From: Mycolicibacter algericus DSM 45454
Lineage (GTDB): Bacteria; Actinomycetota; Actinomycetes; Mycobacteriales; Mycobacteriaceae
Length of the DNA: 64,000 nucleotides
Reading direction: 5' to 3'
NCBI RefSeq assembly: GCF_002086455.1
Contig: NZ_MVHC01000005.1
Location: 32,001-96,000, forward strand
Part shown: positions 26,518 to 39,871 of the stretch, piece by piece
How the letters are laid out: each line of letters opens with the position of its first letter
How positions within the stretch are numbered: position 1 is the stretch's first letter
Position numbers and translations under genes: made by a program
Notes under the pieces: generated by a model
What the model saw: the letters and a program-made list of their open reading frames with translations, nothing else
Database searches by the model: none
What the model was told of the DNA's origin: nothing

Positions 26518-26547
26518 CCTATAACGCTGAAATAACAATGTTATAGG
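26518..26547. promoter_or_regulatory. Operator in the tetR/carotenoid oxygenase divergon
   Basis: CCTATAAC (26518-26525) and GTTATAGG (26540-26547) form an 8-bp perfect inverted repeat with a 14-bp spacer. It covers the AT-rich promoter area between the two divergent starts and ends 7 bp before the oxygenase ATG, so binding would block that promoter. Confidence 0.75.
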
Positions 26548-26554
26548 AGTCTTC

Positions 26555-28066
26555 ATGGTCATCAAATCCACCGGCGAGGCGGTGCCGTCGACGAACCCGT
26601 ACCTGGAAGGCTTTCTGGCGCCGGTGCACACCGAGACGACCACGACCGACCTGCGGGTCACCGGGCAGATCCCCGACTACCTCGACGGCCGCTATCTGCG
26701 CAACGGGCCCAATCCCGTCGCCGACGTCGATCCGGCGACCTACCACTGGTTCACCGGCGACCCGATGGTGCACGGCGTGGCGTTGGGCGGCGGCCGGGCC
26801 CACTGGTACCGCAACCGCTGGGTACGCACCCCGGCGGTCTGCGCAGCGCTGGGCGAACCGTTGCCGGCGCGGATCGACGTCCGGGCCGGGATGCAGTCCG
26901 TCGGGCCCAACACCAACGTGCTCGGCCATGCCGGCAAGACCCTGGCGCTGGTGGAAGGCGGCGTCGCCAACTACGAACTCACCGACGACCTCGACACAGT
27001 GGGCACCTGCGACTTCGACGGCACGCTGGCCGGCGGCTACACCGCGCACCCGCACCGCGATCCGGCCACCGGCGAACTGCACGCCGTGTCGTACTCGTTC
27101 GCCCGGGGCAACCGCGTCCAGTACTCGGTGATCGACAACGCCGGGCGGGCGCGGCGCACCGTCGACATCGAGGTGACCGGTGCGCCGATGATGCACGACT
27201 TCTCGCTGACCGAGAAGTATGTGGTGGTCTACGACCTGCCGGTCACCTTCGACCCGATCCAGGTGCTGCCGATGAACCTGCCCCGCTGGCTCAGCGCGCC
27301 GGCCCGCTTGGTGCTGAACAGCCTGGTGGGCAAGGTCCGGATGCCGAGTCCCCTCACCGCGATGGTCAACCGCGACAGCCGGCCCCCGGCCGGGCTGCCC
27401 TACGCCTGGAACCCCGGCTACCCGGCGCGCATCGGGGTGATGCGGCGCGAGGGCGAGCCGACGGTGCGCTGGTTCGACATCGAACCGTGCTACGTCTTCC
27501 ACCCGCTGAACGCCTACACCGAGATCTCGCCGACCGGCCAGGAACTGCTGGTGCTCGACGTGGTGCGTTACGCGAAGGTCTTCGACGCCGACCGGCGCGG
27601 GCCCGGTGACGCCCCGCCGGTCCTGCACCGGTGGACGCTCAACCTGGACACCGGTGCGGTGAGCACCGAGGCCCGCGACGACCGCCCGCAGGAGTTCCCC
27701 CGGATCAACGAGGCGCTGCTGGGCGCCAAACACCGCTTCGGCTACACCGTCGGGATCGACGGCGGGTTCGTCGGCGGCAGCCGGTCGGAGATGTCGACCA
27801 CGCTGTACAAACAGGACTACGCCACCGGCTCGAGCATCACCGCGCCGCTCGACCCGCAGCTGGTGCTCGGCGAGATGTCGTTCGTGCCGCGCCCCGGCGG
27901 TCGCGACGAGGACGACGGCATCCTGATCGGGATGGGCCACCATCGCGGCGCTGACGAGGGCCAACTCCTGATCCTGGACGCTGCAACCTGTGAGCAGGTG
28001 GCCACCGTGCACTTGCCGCAGCGGGTGCCGATGGGTTTCCACGGTAATTGGACACCCGCGGAGTGA
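26555..28066 (+). CDS. Carotenoid cleavage oxygenase
   Basis: A 503-residue Fe(II) dioxygenase of the CCD/RPE65 family, matching Rv0654, which cleaves carotenoids at central double bonds to apocarotenals. The four iron-ligand His regions are visible: GYTAHPHRD, MMHDFSLTEKY, CYVFHPLNAY and the C-terminal MGFHGNW. The N-terminal YLRNGPNP motif is also conserved. No signal peptide. The ATG at 26555 follows TATAGGAG, which overlaps the right arm of the operator, so regulator binding would also mask translation signals. Confidence 0.92.
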   Translation: MVIKSTGEAVPSTNPYLEGFLAPVHTETTTTDLRVTGQIPDYLDGRYLRNGPNPVADVDPATYHWFTGDPMVHGVALGGGRAHWYRNRWVRTPAVCAALGEPLPARIDVRAGMQSVGPNTNVLGHAGKTLALVEGGVANYELTDDLDTVGTCDFDGTLAGGYTAHPHRDPATGELHAVSYSFARGNRVQYSVIDNAGRARRTVDIEVTGAPMMHDFSLTEKYVVVYDLPVTFDPIQVLPMNLPRWLSAPARLVLNSLVGKVRMPSPLTAMVNRDSRPPAGLPYAWNPGYPARIGVMRREGEPTVRWFDIEPCYVFHPLNAYTEISPTGQELLVLDVVRYAKVFDADRRGPGDAPPVLHRWTLNLDTGAVSTEARDDRPQEFPRINEALLGAKHRFGYTVGIDGGFVGGSRSEMSTTLYKQDYATGSSITAPLDPQLVLGEMSFVPRPGGRDEDDGILIGMGHHRGADEGQLLILDAATCEQVATVHLPQRVPMGFHGNWTPAE

Positions 28067-28160
28067 GGCGGACCGGCGTTGCGGGCCGCACCGGTGCGCT
28101 ACAGTGGCCCAAGCCACAGAGGAGACGTGGCTATGACCAGACGTTGCGGAAGGACCACCA

Positions 28161-29207
28161 ATGGGTGTCGCCATCGAGGTGCAGGATCTGACGAAGTCCT
28201 TCGGATCGGCACGAATCTGGGAAGACGTCTCGCTGACCATTCCCGCCGGAGAGGTCAGCGTCATGCTGGGCCCGTCGGGTACCGGCAAGTCGGTGTTCCT
28301 GAAGTCGCTGATCGGCCTGCTGCGGCCGGAGCGCGGTTCGATCGTCATCGACGGCACCGACATCCTGCAGTGTTCGGCCAAGGAGCTCTACGAGATCCGC
28401 ACGCTGTTCGGGGTACTGTTCCAGGACGGCGCGCTGTTCGGGTCGATGAACATCTACGACAACACCGCCTTCCCGCTGCGTGAGCACACCAAGAAATCCG
28501 AGAGCGAGATCCGTGACATCGTCATGGAGAAGCTCGACCTGGTCGGTATGCCCAACGACGGCTACAAGTTCCCCGGTGAGATCTCCGGCGGTATGCGCAA
28601 GCGTGCCGGTCTGGCCCGCGCGCTGGTGCTCGACCCCAAGATCATCCTGGTCGACGAGCCGGACTCGGGTCTGGACCCGGTCCGCACCGCGTATCTGAGC
28701 CAGTTGCTCATCGACATCAACGCACAGATCGACGCCACCATCCTGATCGTCACGCACAACATCAACGTGGTGCGCACCGTGCCGGATAACATCGGGATGC
28801 TCTACCGCAAGAAGCTGGTGATGTTCGGGCCGCGTGAGGTGCTGCTGACCAGCGAGGAGCCGGCCGTCAAGCAGTTCCTCAACGGTCGCCGGATCGGCCC
28901 GATCGGCATGTCCGAGGAGAAGGACCAGGCCACCGCCGCCGCCGAGCAGGCCGCCATCGACGCCGGGCACGCCGACGGCGGTGTCGACGACGTGGAAGGG
29001 GTGCCGCCGCAGATCGTGGCCAGCCCCGGCATGCCCGAGCGTCAGGCCGTGGCCCGCCGGCAGGCCCGGGTGCGCGAGATCCTGCACACCCTGCCTCCCA
29101 ACGCTCAGGCGGCCATCCGGGATGACCTCGACGGCACCCACAAGTACGCGGTACGCGACTACCCGGCCGACGACGACGCCCCCACCGCGTCGATCCGGGC
29201 ACAGTAG
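28161..29207 (+). CDS. mkl: Mce transporter ATPase Mkl/MceG
   Basis: A 348-residue ABC ATPase that powers the Mce lipid importers by pairing with YrbE permeases. The Walker A is GPSGTGKSV, the signature is ISGGMRKRAGLARAL, the Walker B is ILVDEPDSGLDP, and the switch His is in THNIN. A C-terminal extension of about 90 residues (from FLNGRRIGPIGMSEEKD) is characteristic of MceG. The ATG at 28161 follows GGAAGGACC. M. tuberculosis Mkl has a longer annotated N-terminus. It is not in an operon with yrbE genes; an orphan yrbE pair lies 33 kb downstream in this window. Confidence 0.95.
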   Translation: MGVAIEVQDLTKSFGSARIWEDVSLTIPAGEVSVMLGPSGTGKSVFLKSLIGLLRPERGSIVIDGTDILQCSAKELYEIRTLFGVLFQDGALFGSMNIYDNTAFPLREHTKKSESEIRDIVMEKLDLVGMPNDGYKFPGEISGGMRKRAGLARALVLDPKIILVDEPDSGLDPVRTAYLSQLLIDINAQIDATILIVTHNINVVRTVPDNIGMLYRKKLVMFGPREVLLTSEEPAVKQFLNGRRIGPIGMSEEKDQATAAAEQAAIDAGHADGGVDDVEGVPPQIVASPGMPERQAVARRQARVREILHTLPPNAQAAIRDDLDGTHKYAVRDYPADDDAPTASIRAQ

Positions 29208-29601
29208 GGCTGCGGCCCTCGCCGCCGCCCGCACCGTGTCAGCTCTTGACGGACGGACGTAAACGGTCCAATCTGTTCCCAGCGTTTGTGTGGAGGCTCC
29301 GGCGGAGGCCAGCCAGCACCGATAGGGCCCCGGGACGCGGCAGTTGAGGATTGCGTGAGCCTGCGCTATTGTTGGACGTTGCGCTGGCTTCCTCCTGCCC
29401 ACCCTTACCCGCACCCGAACCCGCAGTACCAGCCTTGAGTCGCGTCGGTCGGCTCGTTTAAGGCTCGTGACCTCATGGTTTGGCTGTGCGTGAGACCGGA
29501 CAGAGCGTCCGCCAGCCGACCCAACGGTTGATATTCGCAGCGAACGGGGTCTGGTGAGAGCCGGGACCCGCTGGCCGCATTAGGTGCTGGAAGGATGCAT
29601 C
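29208..29601 (+). promoter_or_regulatory. rpoB-rpoC promoter and leader region
   Basis: No gene is seen between mkl and rpoB. Two promoter candidates stand out. TTGAGG (29344-29349) and TATTGT (29367-29372) have an ideal 17-bp spacer, with a start near 29380. TTGACG (29247-29252) and CAATCT (29270-29275) also have 17 bp. The downstream leader of about 220 nt holds a small open frame (29475-29531, 18 codons) of doubtful meaning. Confidence 0.65.
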
Positions 29602-32600
29602 TTGGCAGTCTCCCGCCAGAGCAAGAAGAACGCCTCAGGTACTACCACCCAAAATTCTCCGAATAGTTCCGTGCCCGGAGCTCCCAACCGGATCTCCTTC
29701 GCCAAGCTGCGCGAACCGCTCGAGGTTCCGGGTCTGCTCGACGTGCAGACCGACTCGTTCCAGTGGCTGATCGGGGCGCCGGAGTGGCGCGAGAAGATGG
29801 AGAACCTGACCGGCACCGCGCCCAGGGGCGGCCTCGAGGAAGTGCTCGAGGAGCTCTCCCCGATCGAGGACTTCTCCGGCTCGATGTCGCTGTCGTTCTC
29901 CGACCCGCGGTTCGACGACGTCAAGGCCCCGGTCGAGGAGTGCCGCGACAAGGACATGACCTACGCGGCGCCGCTGTTCGTCACCGCGGAGTTCATCAAC
30001 AACAACACCGGTGAGATCAAGAGCCAGACGGTGTTCATGGGCGACTTCCCGATGATGACCGAGAAGGGCACCTTCATCATCAACGGCACCGAGCGTGTCG
30101 TCGTCTCCCAGCTGGTGCGCTCCCCGGGTGTGTACTTCGACGCCAACATCGACAAGTCCACCGAGAAGACGCTGCACTCGGTCAAGGTGATCCCGGGCCG
30201 CGGCGCCTGGCTGGAGTTCGACGTCGACAAGCGCGACCTGGTCGGCGTCCGGATCGACCGCAAGCGCCGTCAGCCGGTCACCGTGCTGCTCAAGGCGCTG
30301 GGCTGGACCAGCGAGGCGATCCGGGAGCGGTTCGGCTTCTCCGAGATCATGATGTCGACGCTGGAGAAGGACAACGCCGCCAACACCGACGAGGCGCTGC
30401 TGGACATCTACCGCAAGCTGCGTCCGGGCGAACCCCCCACCAAGGAGTCCGCGCAGACCCTGCTGGAGAACCTGTTCTTCAAGGAGAAGCGCTACGACCT
30501 GGCCCGGGTGGGCCGCTACAAGATCAACAAGAAGCTGGGCCTGCCGGCCGCGCCGGCGGCCGTCGGAGCGGCGCCGACCACGCTGACCGAAGAGGACATC
30601 GTGGCCACCATCGAGTACCTGGTGCGGCTGCACCAGGCCGCTCAGGACGGGGTGTCCGGCACCATGACGGTGCCCGGCGGCGTCGAGGTGCCCGTCGAGG
30701 TCGACGACATCGACCACTTCGGCAACCGGCGGCTGCGCACCGTCGGCGAGCTGATCCAGAACCAGATCCGGGTCGGGCTCTCGCGCATGGAGCGCGTGGT
30801 CCGCGAGCGGATGACCACCCAGGACGTCGAGGCCATCACGCCGCAGACGCTGATCAACATCCGCCCGGTGGTCGCCGCGATCAAGGAGTTCTTCGGCACC
30901 AGCCAGCTCTCGCAGTTCATGGACCAGAACAACCCGCTGTCGGGGCTGACCCACAAGCGCCGGCTGTCGGCGCTGGGGCCGGGCGGTCTGTCGCGTGAGC
31001 GGGCCGGCCTGGAAGTTCGTGACGTGCACCCGTCCCACTACGGCCGGATGTGCCCGATCGAGACCCCGGAAGGCCCCAACATCGGCCTGATCGGTTCGCT
31101 GTCGGTGTACGCGCGGGTCAACCCGTTCGGCTTCATCGAGACGCCGTACCGCAAGGTCAACGACGGTGTGGTCAGCGACGACATCGAATACCTGACCGCC
31201 GACGAGGAGGACCGCCACGTCGTGGCGCAGGCCAACTCGCCGCTGGAGGACGACGGCCGCTTCACCGAGGAGCGCGTGCTGGTCCGCCGTAAGGGCGGCG
31301 AGGTCGAGTACGTGTCGTCGGCCGAGGTCGACTACATGGACGTCTCGCCGCGCCAGATGGTGTCGGTGGCCACCGCCATGATCCCGTTCCTCGAGCACGA
31401 CGACGCCAACCGTGCCCTGATGGGTGCCAACATGCAGCGCCAGGCGGTGCCGTTGGTGCGCAGCGAGGCGCCGCTGGTGGGCACCGGCATGGAGTTGCGG
31501 GCCGCGATCGACGCCGGTGACGTGATCGTCGCCGACAAGGCCGGTGTCATCGAGGAGGTCTCCGCCGACTACATCACGGTGATGGCCGACGACGGCACCC
31601 GGGCGACCTACCGGATGCGCAAGTTCAACCGGTCCAACCACGGCACCTGCGCCAACCAGCGGCCGATCGTCGACGCCGGTCAGCGTGTCGAGGCCGGCCA
31701 AGTGGTCGCGGACGGCCCCTGCACCGACAACGGCGAGATGGCCCTGGGCAAGAACCTGCTCGTGGCGATCATGCCGTGGGAGGGCCACAACTACGAGGAC
31801 GCGATCATCCTGTCCAACAGGCTGGTCGAGGAGGACACGCTGACCTCGATCCACATCGAGGAGCACGAGATCGACGCCCGCGACACCAAGCTGGGCGCCG
31901 AGGAGATCACCCGGGACATCCCGAACGTCTCCGATGAGGTGCTGGCAGACCTCGACGAGCGCGGCATCGTCCGCATCGGCGCCGAGGTCCGCGACGGCGA
32001 CATCCTGGTCGGCAAGGTCACTCCCAAGGGCGAGACCGAGCTGACCCCCGAGGAGCGGCTGCTGCGTGCCATCTTCGGTGAGAAGGCCCGCGAAGTCCGC
32101 GACACCTCGCTGAAGGTGCCGCACGGCGAGTCCGGCAAGGTCATCGGCATCCGGGTGTTCTCCCGCGAGGACGACGACGAGCTGCCCGCCGGGGTCAACG
32201 AGCTGGTGCGCGTCTACGTCGCGCAGAAGCGCAAGATCTCCGACGGTGACAAGCTGGCCGGACGCCACGGCAACAAGGGCGTCATCGGCAAGATCCTGCC
32301 GGCTGAGGACATGCCGTTCCTGCCGGACGGCACCCCGGTCGACATCATCTTGAACACCCACGGTGTGCCCCGTCGTATGAACATCGGTCAGATCCTGGAA
32401 ACCCACCTGGGCTGGATCGCCAAGACCGGCTGGAACATCGATGTTGCTGCCGGCGTGCCCGACTGGGCGGAGAAGCTCCCCGAGGAGCTGTACTCCGCCG
32501 ACCCGGACACCCGCACCGCGACCCCGGTGTTCGACGGCGCCCAGGAGAACGAGCTGCAGGGCCTGCTCTCCTCGACGCTGGCCAACCGCGACGGCGAGAT

Positions 32601-33138
32601 CATGGTCAACGGCGACGGCAAGGCGAAGCTGTTCGACGGCCGCTCCGGTGAGCCGTTCCCGTACCCGGTGACCGTCGGCTACATGTACATCATGAAGCTG
32701 CACCACCTGGTGGATGACAAGATCCACGCCCGCTCCACCGGTCCGTACTCGATGATCACCCAGCAGCCGCTGGGCGGTAAGGCGCAGTTCGGTGGTCAGC
32801 GCTTCGGCGAGATGGAGTGCTGGGCCATGCAGGCCTACGGCGCGGCGTACACGCTGCAGGAACTGTTGACGATCAAGTCCGACGACACCGTCGGTCGCGT
32901 CAAGGTCTACGAGGCGATCGTCAAGGGCGAGAACATCCCCGAACCCGGTATTCCGGAGTCCTTCAAGGTGCTGCTCAAAGAGCTGCAGTCACTGTGCCTC
33001 AACGTCGAGGTGCTTGCGAAGGACGGCGCGGCGATCGAGCTGCGCGAAGGCGAGGACGAGGACCTGGAGCGGGCAGCCGCCAACCTGGGAATCAACCTGT
33101 CCCGCAACGAATCCGCGTCCGTCGAGGATCTTGCGTAG
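29602..33138 (+). CDS. rpoB: RNA polymerase beta subunit
   Basis: A 1178-residue RNA polymerase subunit that forms one side of the active-site cleft and is the rifampicin target. The TTG at 29602 was chosen because it follows GGAAGGA by 6 bp and gives the N-terminus [12 protein letters not shown], matching the TTG-initiated M. tuberculosis gene; GTG at 29584 is less likely. The rifampicin region (from 30895, [31 protein letters not shown]) is wild type, with Asp441, His451 and Ser456 present. The C-terminus [10 protein letters not shown] equals that of other mycobacteria. Confidence 0.98.
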   Translation: MAVSRQSKKNASGTTTQNSPNSSVPGAPNRISFAKLREPLEVPGLLDVQTDSFQWLIGAPEWREKMENLTGTAPRGGLEEVLEELSPIEDFSGSMSLSFSDPRFDDVKAPVEECRDKDMTYAAPLFVTAEFINNNTGEIKSQTVFMGDFPMMTEKGTFIINGTERVVVSQLVRSPGVYFDANIDKSTEKTLHSVKVIPGRGAWLEFDVDKRDLVGVRIDRKRRQPVTVLLKALGWTSEAIRERFGFSEIMMSTLEKDNAANTDEALLDIYRKLRPGEPPTKESAQTLLENLFFKEKRYDLARVGRYKINKKLGLPAAPAAVGAAPTTLTEEDIVATIEYLVRLHQAAQDGVSGTMTVPGGVEVPVEVDDIDHFGNRRLRTVGELIQNQIRVGLSRMERVVRERMTTQDVEAITPQTLINIRPVVAAIKEFFGTSQLSQFMDQNNPLSGLTHKRRLSALGPGGLSRERAGLEVRDVHPSHYGRMCPIETPEGPNIGLIGSLSVYARVNPFGFIETPYRKVNDGVVSDDIEYLTADEEDRHVVAQANSPLEDDGRFTEERVLVRRKGGEVEYVSSAEVDYMDVSPRQMVSVATAMIPFLEHDDANRALMGANMQRQAVPLVRSEAPLVGTGMELRAAIDAGDVIVADKAGVIEEVSADYITVMADDGTRATYRMRKFNRSNHGTCANQRPIVDAGQRVEAGQVVADGPCTDNGEMALGKNLLVAIMPWEGHNYEDAIILSNRLVEEDTLTSIHIEEHEIDARDTKLGAEEITRDIPNVSDEVLADLDERGIVRIGAEVRDGDILVGKVTPKGETELTPEERLLRAIFGEKAREVRDTSLKVPHGESGKVIGIRVFSREDDDELPAGVNELVRVYVAQKRKISDGDKLAGRHGNKGVIGKILPAEDMPFLPDGTPVDIILNTHGVPRRMNIGQILETHLGWIAKTGWNIDVAAGVPDWAEKLPEELYSADPDTRTATPVFDGAQENELQGLLSSTLANRDGEIMVNGDGKAKLFDGRSGEPFPYPVTVGYMYIMKLHHLVDDKIHARSTGPYSMITQQPLGGKAQFGGQRFGEMECWAMQAYGAAYTLQELLTIKSDDTVGRVKVYEAIVKGENIPEPGIPESFKVLLKELQSLCLNVEVLAKDGAAIELREGEDEDLERAAANLGINLSRNESASVEDLA

Positions 33139-33157
33139 ATCTGTCCGTTTTCACTAA

Positions 33158-37132
<3,975 letters not shown>

Positions 37133-37147
37133 GTCTACGACGAGGAG

Positions 37148-37175
37148 AGCCCCGGGTGCGCCCGGGGCTTTTCTC
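37148..37175 (+). terminator. rpoC terminator
   Basis: AGCCCCGGG (37148-37156), a TGCG loop and CCCGGGGCT (37161-37169) form a perfect 9-bp stem followed by TTTTCTC. Confidence 0.9.
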
Positions 37176-37184
37176 GTTCCTGCT

Positions 37185-37244
37185 GCCGAGTGGGAATCTA
37201 GCGACAGCTTCGTGGCGCGTCGCGTCGCCAGATTCCCACTCGGC
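37185..37244. repeat. Long intergenic palindrome after rpoC
   Basis: GCCGAGTGGGAATCT (37185-37199) and AGATTCCCACTCGGC (37230-37244) form a perfect 15-bp stem. A 1x1 internal loop and a 5-bp inner stem GCGAC/GTCGC follow around an 18-nt loop. No T-run follows. The two-stem design resembles the rplK-rplA palindrome although the sequence differs. Confidence 0.8.
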
Positions 37245-37291
37245 GCACATCCAGGTTGCGGCCCCCGCGTAGGCCAGGTTGCATCGTGGGT

Positions 37292-38767
37292 ATGGGGGAC
37301 GAGGTCAACCGCACCGGCTACGGCCGCACCCAACGTCAGCTCTACCGGCGCAAGATCCAGCAGTGCCTCGACGTCTTCGAGGCGATGCTGGCGCAGTCCG
37401 ACTTCGACTGCGCGCAGCCGCTGACCGGCATGGAGATCGAGGGGAACCTGATCGACGGTGACTACCGGCCGGCGATGTCGAACTCCGATGTGCTCGCCAC
37501 CATCGACGATCCGGCATATCAACGCGAACTGGGCGCCTACAACATCGAATTCAACGTCCCGCCGCGGCCGCTCTGCGGACGGTCGGGGCTGGAGTGGGAA
37601 GCCGAGGTGCGCTCGAGCCTCAACGCCGCCGAGGCCAAGGCCCGCGCCGACGGTGCACGCATCGTGATGATCGGCATCTTGCCCACGCTGATGCCCGAGC
37701 ACCTGGCCAAGGACTGGATGAGCGACTCGGCCAGGTATGCGGCGCTCAACGACTCGATCTTCGCCGCACGCGGTGAGGAGCTCGCGATCGAGATCGACGG
37801 GCCGGAACCGCTGAGCCTCTACGCGGCGACGATCGCGCCGGAGTCGGCGTGCACCAGCATGCAGTTGCACCTGCAGGTGTCGCCGGCGCAGTTCGCCGAC
37901 CACTGGAACGCCGCGCAGGTGCTGGCCGGCCCGCAATTGGCGTTGGGCGCCAACTCCCCGTACGTCTTCGGCCACCGGCTGTGGTCGGAGACCCGGGTCG
38001 AGTTGTTCGCCCAATCCACCGACACCCGCCCCGACGAACTGAAGAACCAGGGCGTACGGCCGCGAGTATGGTTCGGCGAGCGGTGGATCACCTCGATCTT
38101 CGACCTGTTCGAGGAGAACGTGCGCTACTTCCCATCGCTGCTGCCGGAGGTGTCCGACGAGGATCCGGCCGCCGAGCTGGCGCAGGGCCGCACCCCACAG
38201 CTCGCCGAGCTGCGCCTGCACAACGGGACGGTCTACCGGTGGAATCGGCCGGTCTACGACGTCGTCGACGGACGGCCCCACCTGCGCGTGGAGAACCGGG
38301 TGTTGCCGTCCGGTCCGACGGTCGCCGACATGCTGGCCAACGCGGTCTTCTACTACGGTCTGCTGCGCAGCCTGGCGCACCAGCGGCGACCGCTGTGGTC
38401 CCAGATGAGCTTCGCCGCCGCCCACGCCAACTTCCGGGCGGCCGCCCGCCACGGCATCGACGCCCGGCTGTACTGGCCCGAGCTGGGGGAGGTGAGCGTG
38501 GCGGAGCTGACCCGGCGCGAACTGCTGCCGATGGCCCGTCGGGGCCTCGACGAATGGGGGGTGGCCGCCGAAGTGTCCGACCGCTTCCTCGGCATCATCG
38601 AGGGCCGGGTCGCCGCCGGGCGCAACGGCGCCACCTGGCAGGTGTCGACGGTCCGGGCGCTGCAGGCACAGGGGATGAGCCCGCCCGACGCGCTCACCGA
38701 GATGCTGCGGCGTTACTGCGCGCAGATGCACACCAACCAGCCGGTGCACACCTGGCAACTAAGCTGA
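37292..38767 (+). CDS. Glutamate-cysteine-ligase-like (GCS2-type) protein
   Basis: A 491-residue protein of the carboxylate-amine ligase/GCS2 type. Supporting stretches are [15 protein letters not shown] (metal and glutamate site, resembling the G-x-E-x-E pattern), [26 protein letters not shown] and [15 protein letters not shown]. Family members join glutamate to an amine through ATP; EgtA, which makes gamma-glutamylcysteine for ergothioneine, is a relative, but no egt genes are adjacent. The ATG at 37292 was chosen because upstream codons lie in the palindrome region. In M. tuberculosis a ceramidase gene stands between rpoC and endonuclease IV; this gene replaces it. Confidence 0.75.
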   Translation: MGDEVNRTGYGRTQRQLYRRKIQQCLDVFEAMLAQSDFDCAQPLTGMEIEGNLIDGDYRPAMSNSDVLATIDDPAYQRELGAYNIEFNVPPRPLCGRSGLEWEAEVRSSLNAAEAKARADGARIVMIGILPTLMPEHLAKDWMSDSARYAALNDSIFAARGEELAIEIDGPEPLSLYAATIAPESACTSMQLHLQVSPAQFADHWNAAQVLAGPQLALGANSPYVFGHRLWSETRVELFAQSTDTRPDELKNQGVRPRVWFGERWITSIFDLFEENVRYFPSLLPEVSDEDPAAELAQGRTPQLAELRLHNGTVYRWNRPVYDVVDGRPHLRVENRVLPSGPTVADMLANAVFYYGLLRSLAHQRRPLWSQMSFAAAHANFRAAARHGIDARLYWPELGEVSVAELTRRELLPMARRGLDEWGVAAEVSDRFLGIIEGRVAAGRNGATWQVSTVRALQAQGMSPPDALTEMLRRYCAQMHTNQPVHTWQLS

Positions 38768-38772
38768 CCGCC

Positions 38773-39531
38773 GTGTTGATCGGATCCCATGTGCGCCCGC
38801 AGAATCCGTTGGCGGCTGCGGCAGCCGACGGCGCCGACACGGTGCAGATCTTCCTCGGCAACCCGCAGAGCTGGAAGGCCCCCAAACCGCGCGAGGACGC
38901 AGCACAGCTGCGGGAGGCCGCGTTGCCGATCTACGTGCACGCGCCGTATCTGATCAACGTCGCCTCCCCGAACAACCGGGTGCGCATCCCCTCGCGCAAG
39001 GTCTTGCAGCAGACCTGCGACGCCGCCGCCGACATCGGCGCGGTCGCGGTGATCGTCCACGGCGGGCACGTCACCGCCGACGACGATGATCCACTGGCCG
39101 GCTTCGTCCGCTGGCGCAAGGCGCTCGACCAGCTCGAGACGACCGTCCCGGTCTACCTGGAGAACACCGCCGGCGGGGACCACGCGATGGCCCGCCGCTT
39201 CGACACCATCGCCAGGCTGTGGGATCACATCGGCGACACCGGGGTCGGGTTCTGCCTGGACACCTGCCACACCTGGGCGGCCGGGGAGTCCCTGCCCGAC
39301 GCGGTGGAGCGGATCAAGGCCATCACCGGGCGCATCGACCTGGTGCATTGCAACGACTCCAAGGATGCCGCCGGCTCCGGCCGGGACCGCCATGCCAACT
39401 TCGGCACCGGACAGATCGATCCGGACCTGTTGCTCGCCGTCGTCCAGGCCGCCGGCGCCCCGGTCATCTGCGAGACCGCCGAAGAGGGCCGCAAGGCCGA
39501 CATCGCCTTCCTGCGGGAACGTCTCGGCTGA
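38773..39531 (+). CDS. end: Endonuclease IV (AP endonuclease)
   Basis: A 252-residue DNA repair enzyme that cuts at abasic sites. The zinc-cluster motifs of the Nfo family are present: [60 protein letters not shown] and ICETAEEGR. The GTG at 38773 gives the same length as M. tuberculosis End (Rv0670). It follows the GCS2-like gene by 5 bp, so the two are probably cotranscribed. Confidence 0.95.
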   Translation: MLIGSHVRPQNPLAAAAADGADTVQIFLGNPQSWKAPKPREDAAQLREAALPIYVHAPYLINVASPNNRVRIPSRKVLQQTCDAAADIGAVAVIVHGGHVTADDDDPLAGFVRWRKALDQLETTVPVYLENTAGGDHAMARRFDTIARLWDHIGDTGVGFCLDTCHTWAAGESLPDAVERIKAITGRIDLVHCNDSKDAAGSGRDRHANFGTGQIDPDLLLAVVQAAGAPVICETAEEGRKADIAFLRERLG

Positions 39532-39582
39532 CCGCGGCGGCGGGAATACCGCGCGCCCTATCCAGGCCGAGAAACATTCGTA

Positions 39583-39634
39583 TTGACTGATTGTCCTAAA
39601 GGACTATGACAAGCGGTTGGTAATGTGCTATTAA
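39583..39634 (+). promoter_or_regulatory. Promoter of a short intergenic transcript
   Basis: ATGACA (39606-39611) and TATTAA (39629-39634) have a 17-bp spacer and are the best sigma-A-like pair in the gap. A second pair, TTGACT (39583-39588) and TATGAC (39605-39610), overlaps it. GTCCTAAAGGAC (39593-39604) is a perfect 12-bp palindrome next to the -35, a possible operator. Transcription would start near 39641. Confidence 0.6.
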
Positions 39635-39692
39635 TTTGCTAGGCCCCGTCAGTAAGGGTGGCTTACACGGTCTCTTTCGCTGGGAGGATCCC

Positions 39693-39740
39693 ATGGCTGG
39701 GCGGCGCGGCTGCGGTGCGGCAGGGGTGAGCAGCACTTAG
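39693..39740 (+). CDS. Small ORF of 15 codons with strong ribosome-binding site
   Basis: ATG at 39693 follows GGGAGG (39681-39686) at good distance and encodes MAGRRGCGAAGVSST, then TAG. It sits in a short predicted transcript (about 39641-39812) that has its own promoter and a strong terminator. I do not recognise the peptide; it is basic and Gly/Ala-rich with one Cys. It may be a leader peptide, a small protein, or chance within a small RNA. The frame is too short for codon statistics. Confidence 0.4.
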   Translation: MAGRRGCGAAGVSST

Positions 39741-39759
39741 CGCGGCGCCCCATAGACGC

Positions 39760-39812
39760 GGCGATCACGGCCCGGAACCTCCCGACCTCGGGCCGTGATC
39801 GCCGTTTGTTTG
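39760..39812 (+). terminator. Strong intrinsic terminator upstream of fadE8
   Basis: GGCGATCACGGCCCG (39760-39774) pairs perfectly over 15 bp with CGGGCCGTGATCGCC (39789-39803), and GTTTGTTTG follows. It closes the short transcript and insulates fadE8. Confidence 0.9.
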
Positions 39813-39837
39813 CGGGCCATAAGTCGGATTACATCCG

Positions 39838-39871
39838 TTGTGCAAACGTCGAAAAACTGTAATACTCGATC
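39838..39871 (+). promoter_or_regulatory. fadE8 promoter, probably leaderless
   Basis: TTGTGC (39838-39843) and TAATAC (39860-39865) are spaced by 16 bp. The ATG at 39872 lies where transcription should begin, and no ribosome-binding site is visible, so the mRNA is probably leaderless, common in mycobacteria. Confidence 0.6.

Noticed and set aside
28133..28483. Start codon ATG at 28133 with a long frame overlapping mkl
   Set aside because: It overlaps the conserved mkl frame and encodes an Arg-rich shadow; mkl has a better site at 28161.
29584..29601. GTG at 29584 as rpoB start
   Set aside because: It lies before the ribosome-binding site GGAAGGA; TTG at 29602 is correctly spaced and gives the usual mycobacterial N-terminus.
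29635..32727. A 1030-codon minus-strand frame across rpoB
   Set aside because: Same cause: antisense of a conserved gene, low-complexity protein, no start signal.
37205..37255. The rpoC palindrome as a second terminator for rpoC
   Set aside because: A proper terminator with T-run lies at 37148-37175, and this hairpin has no T-run.
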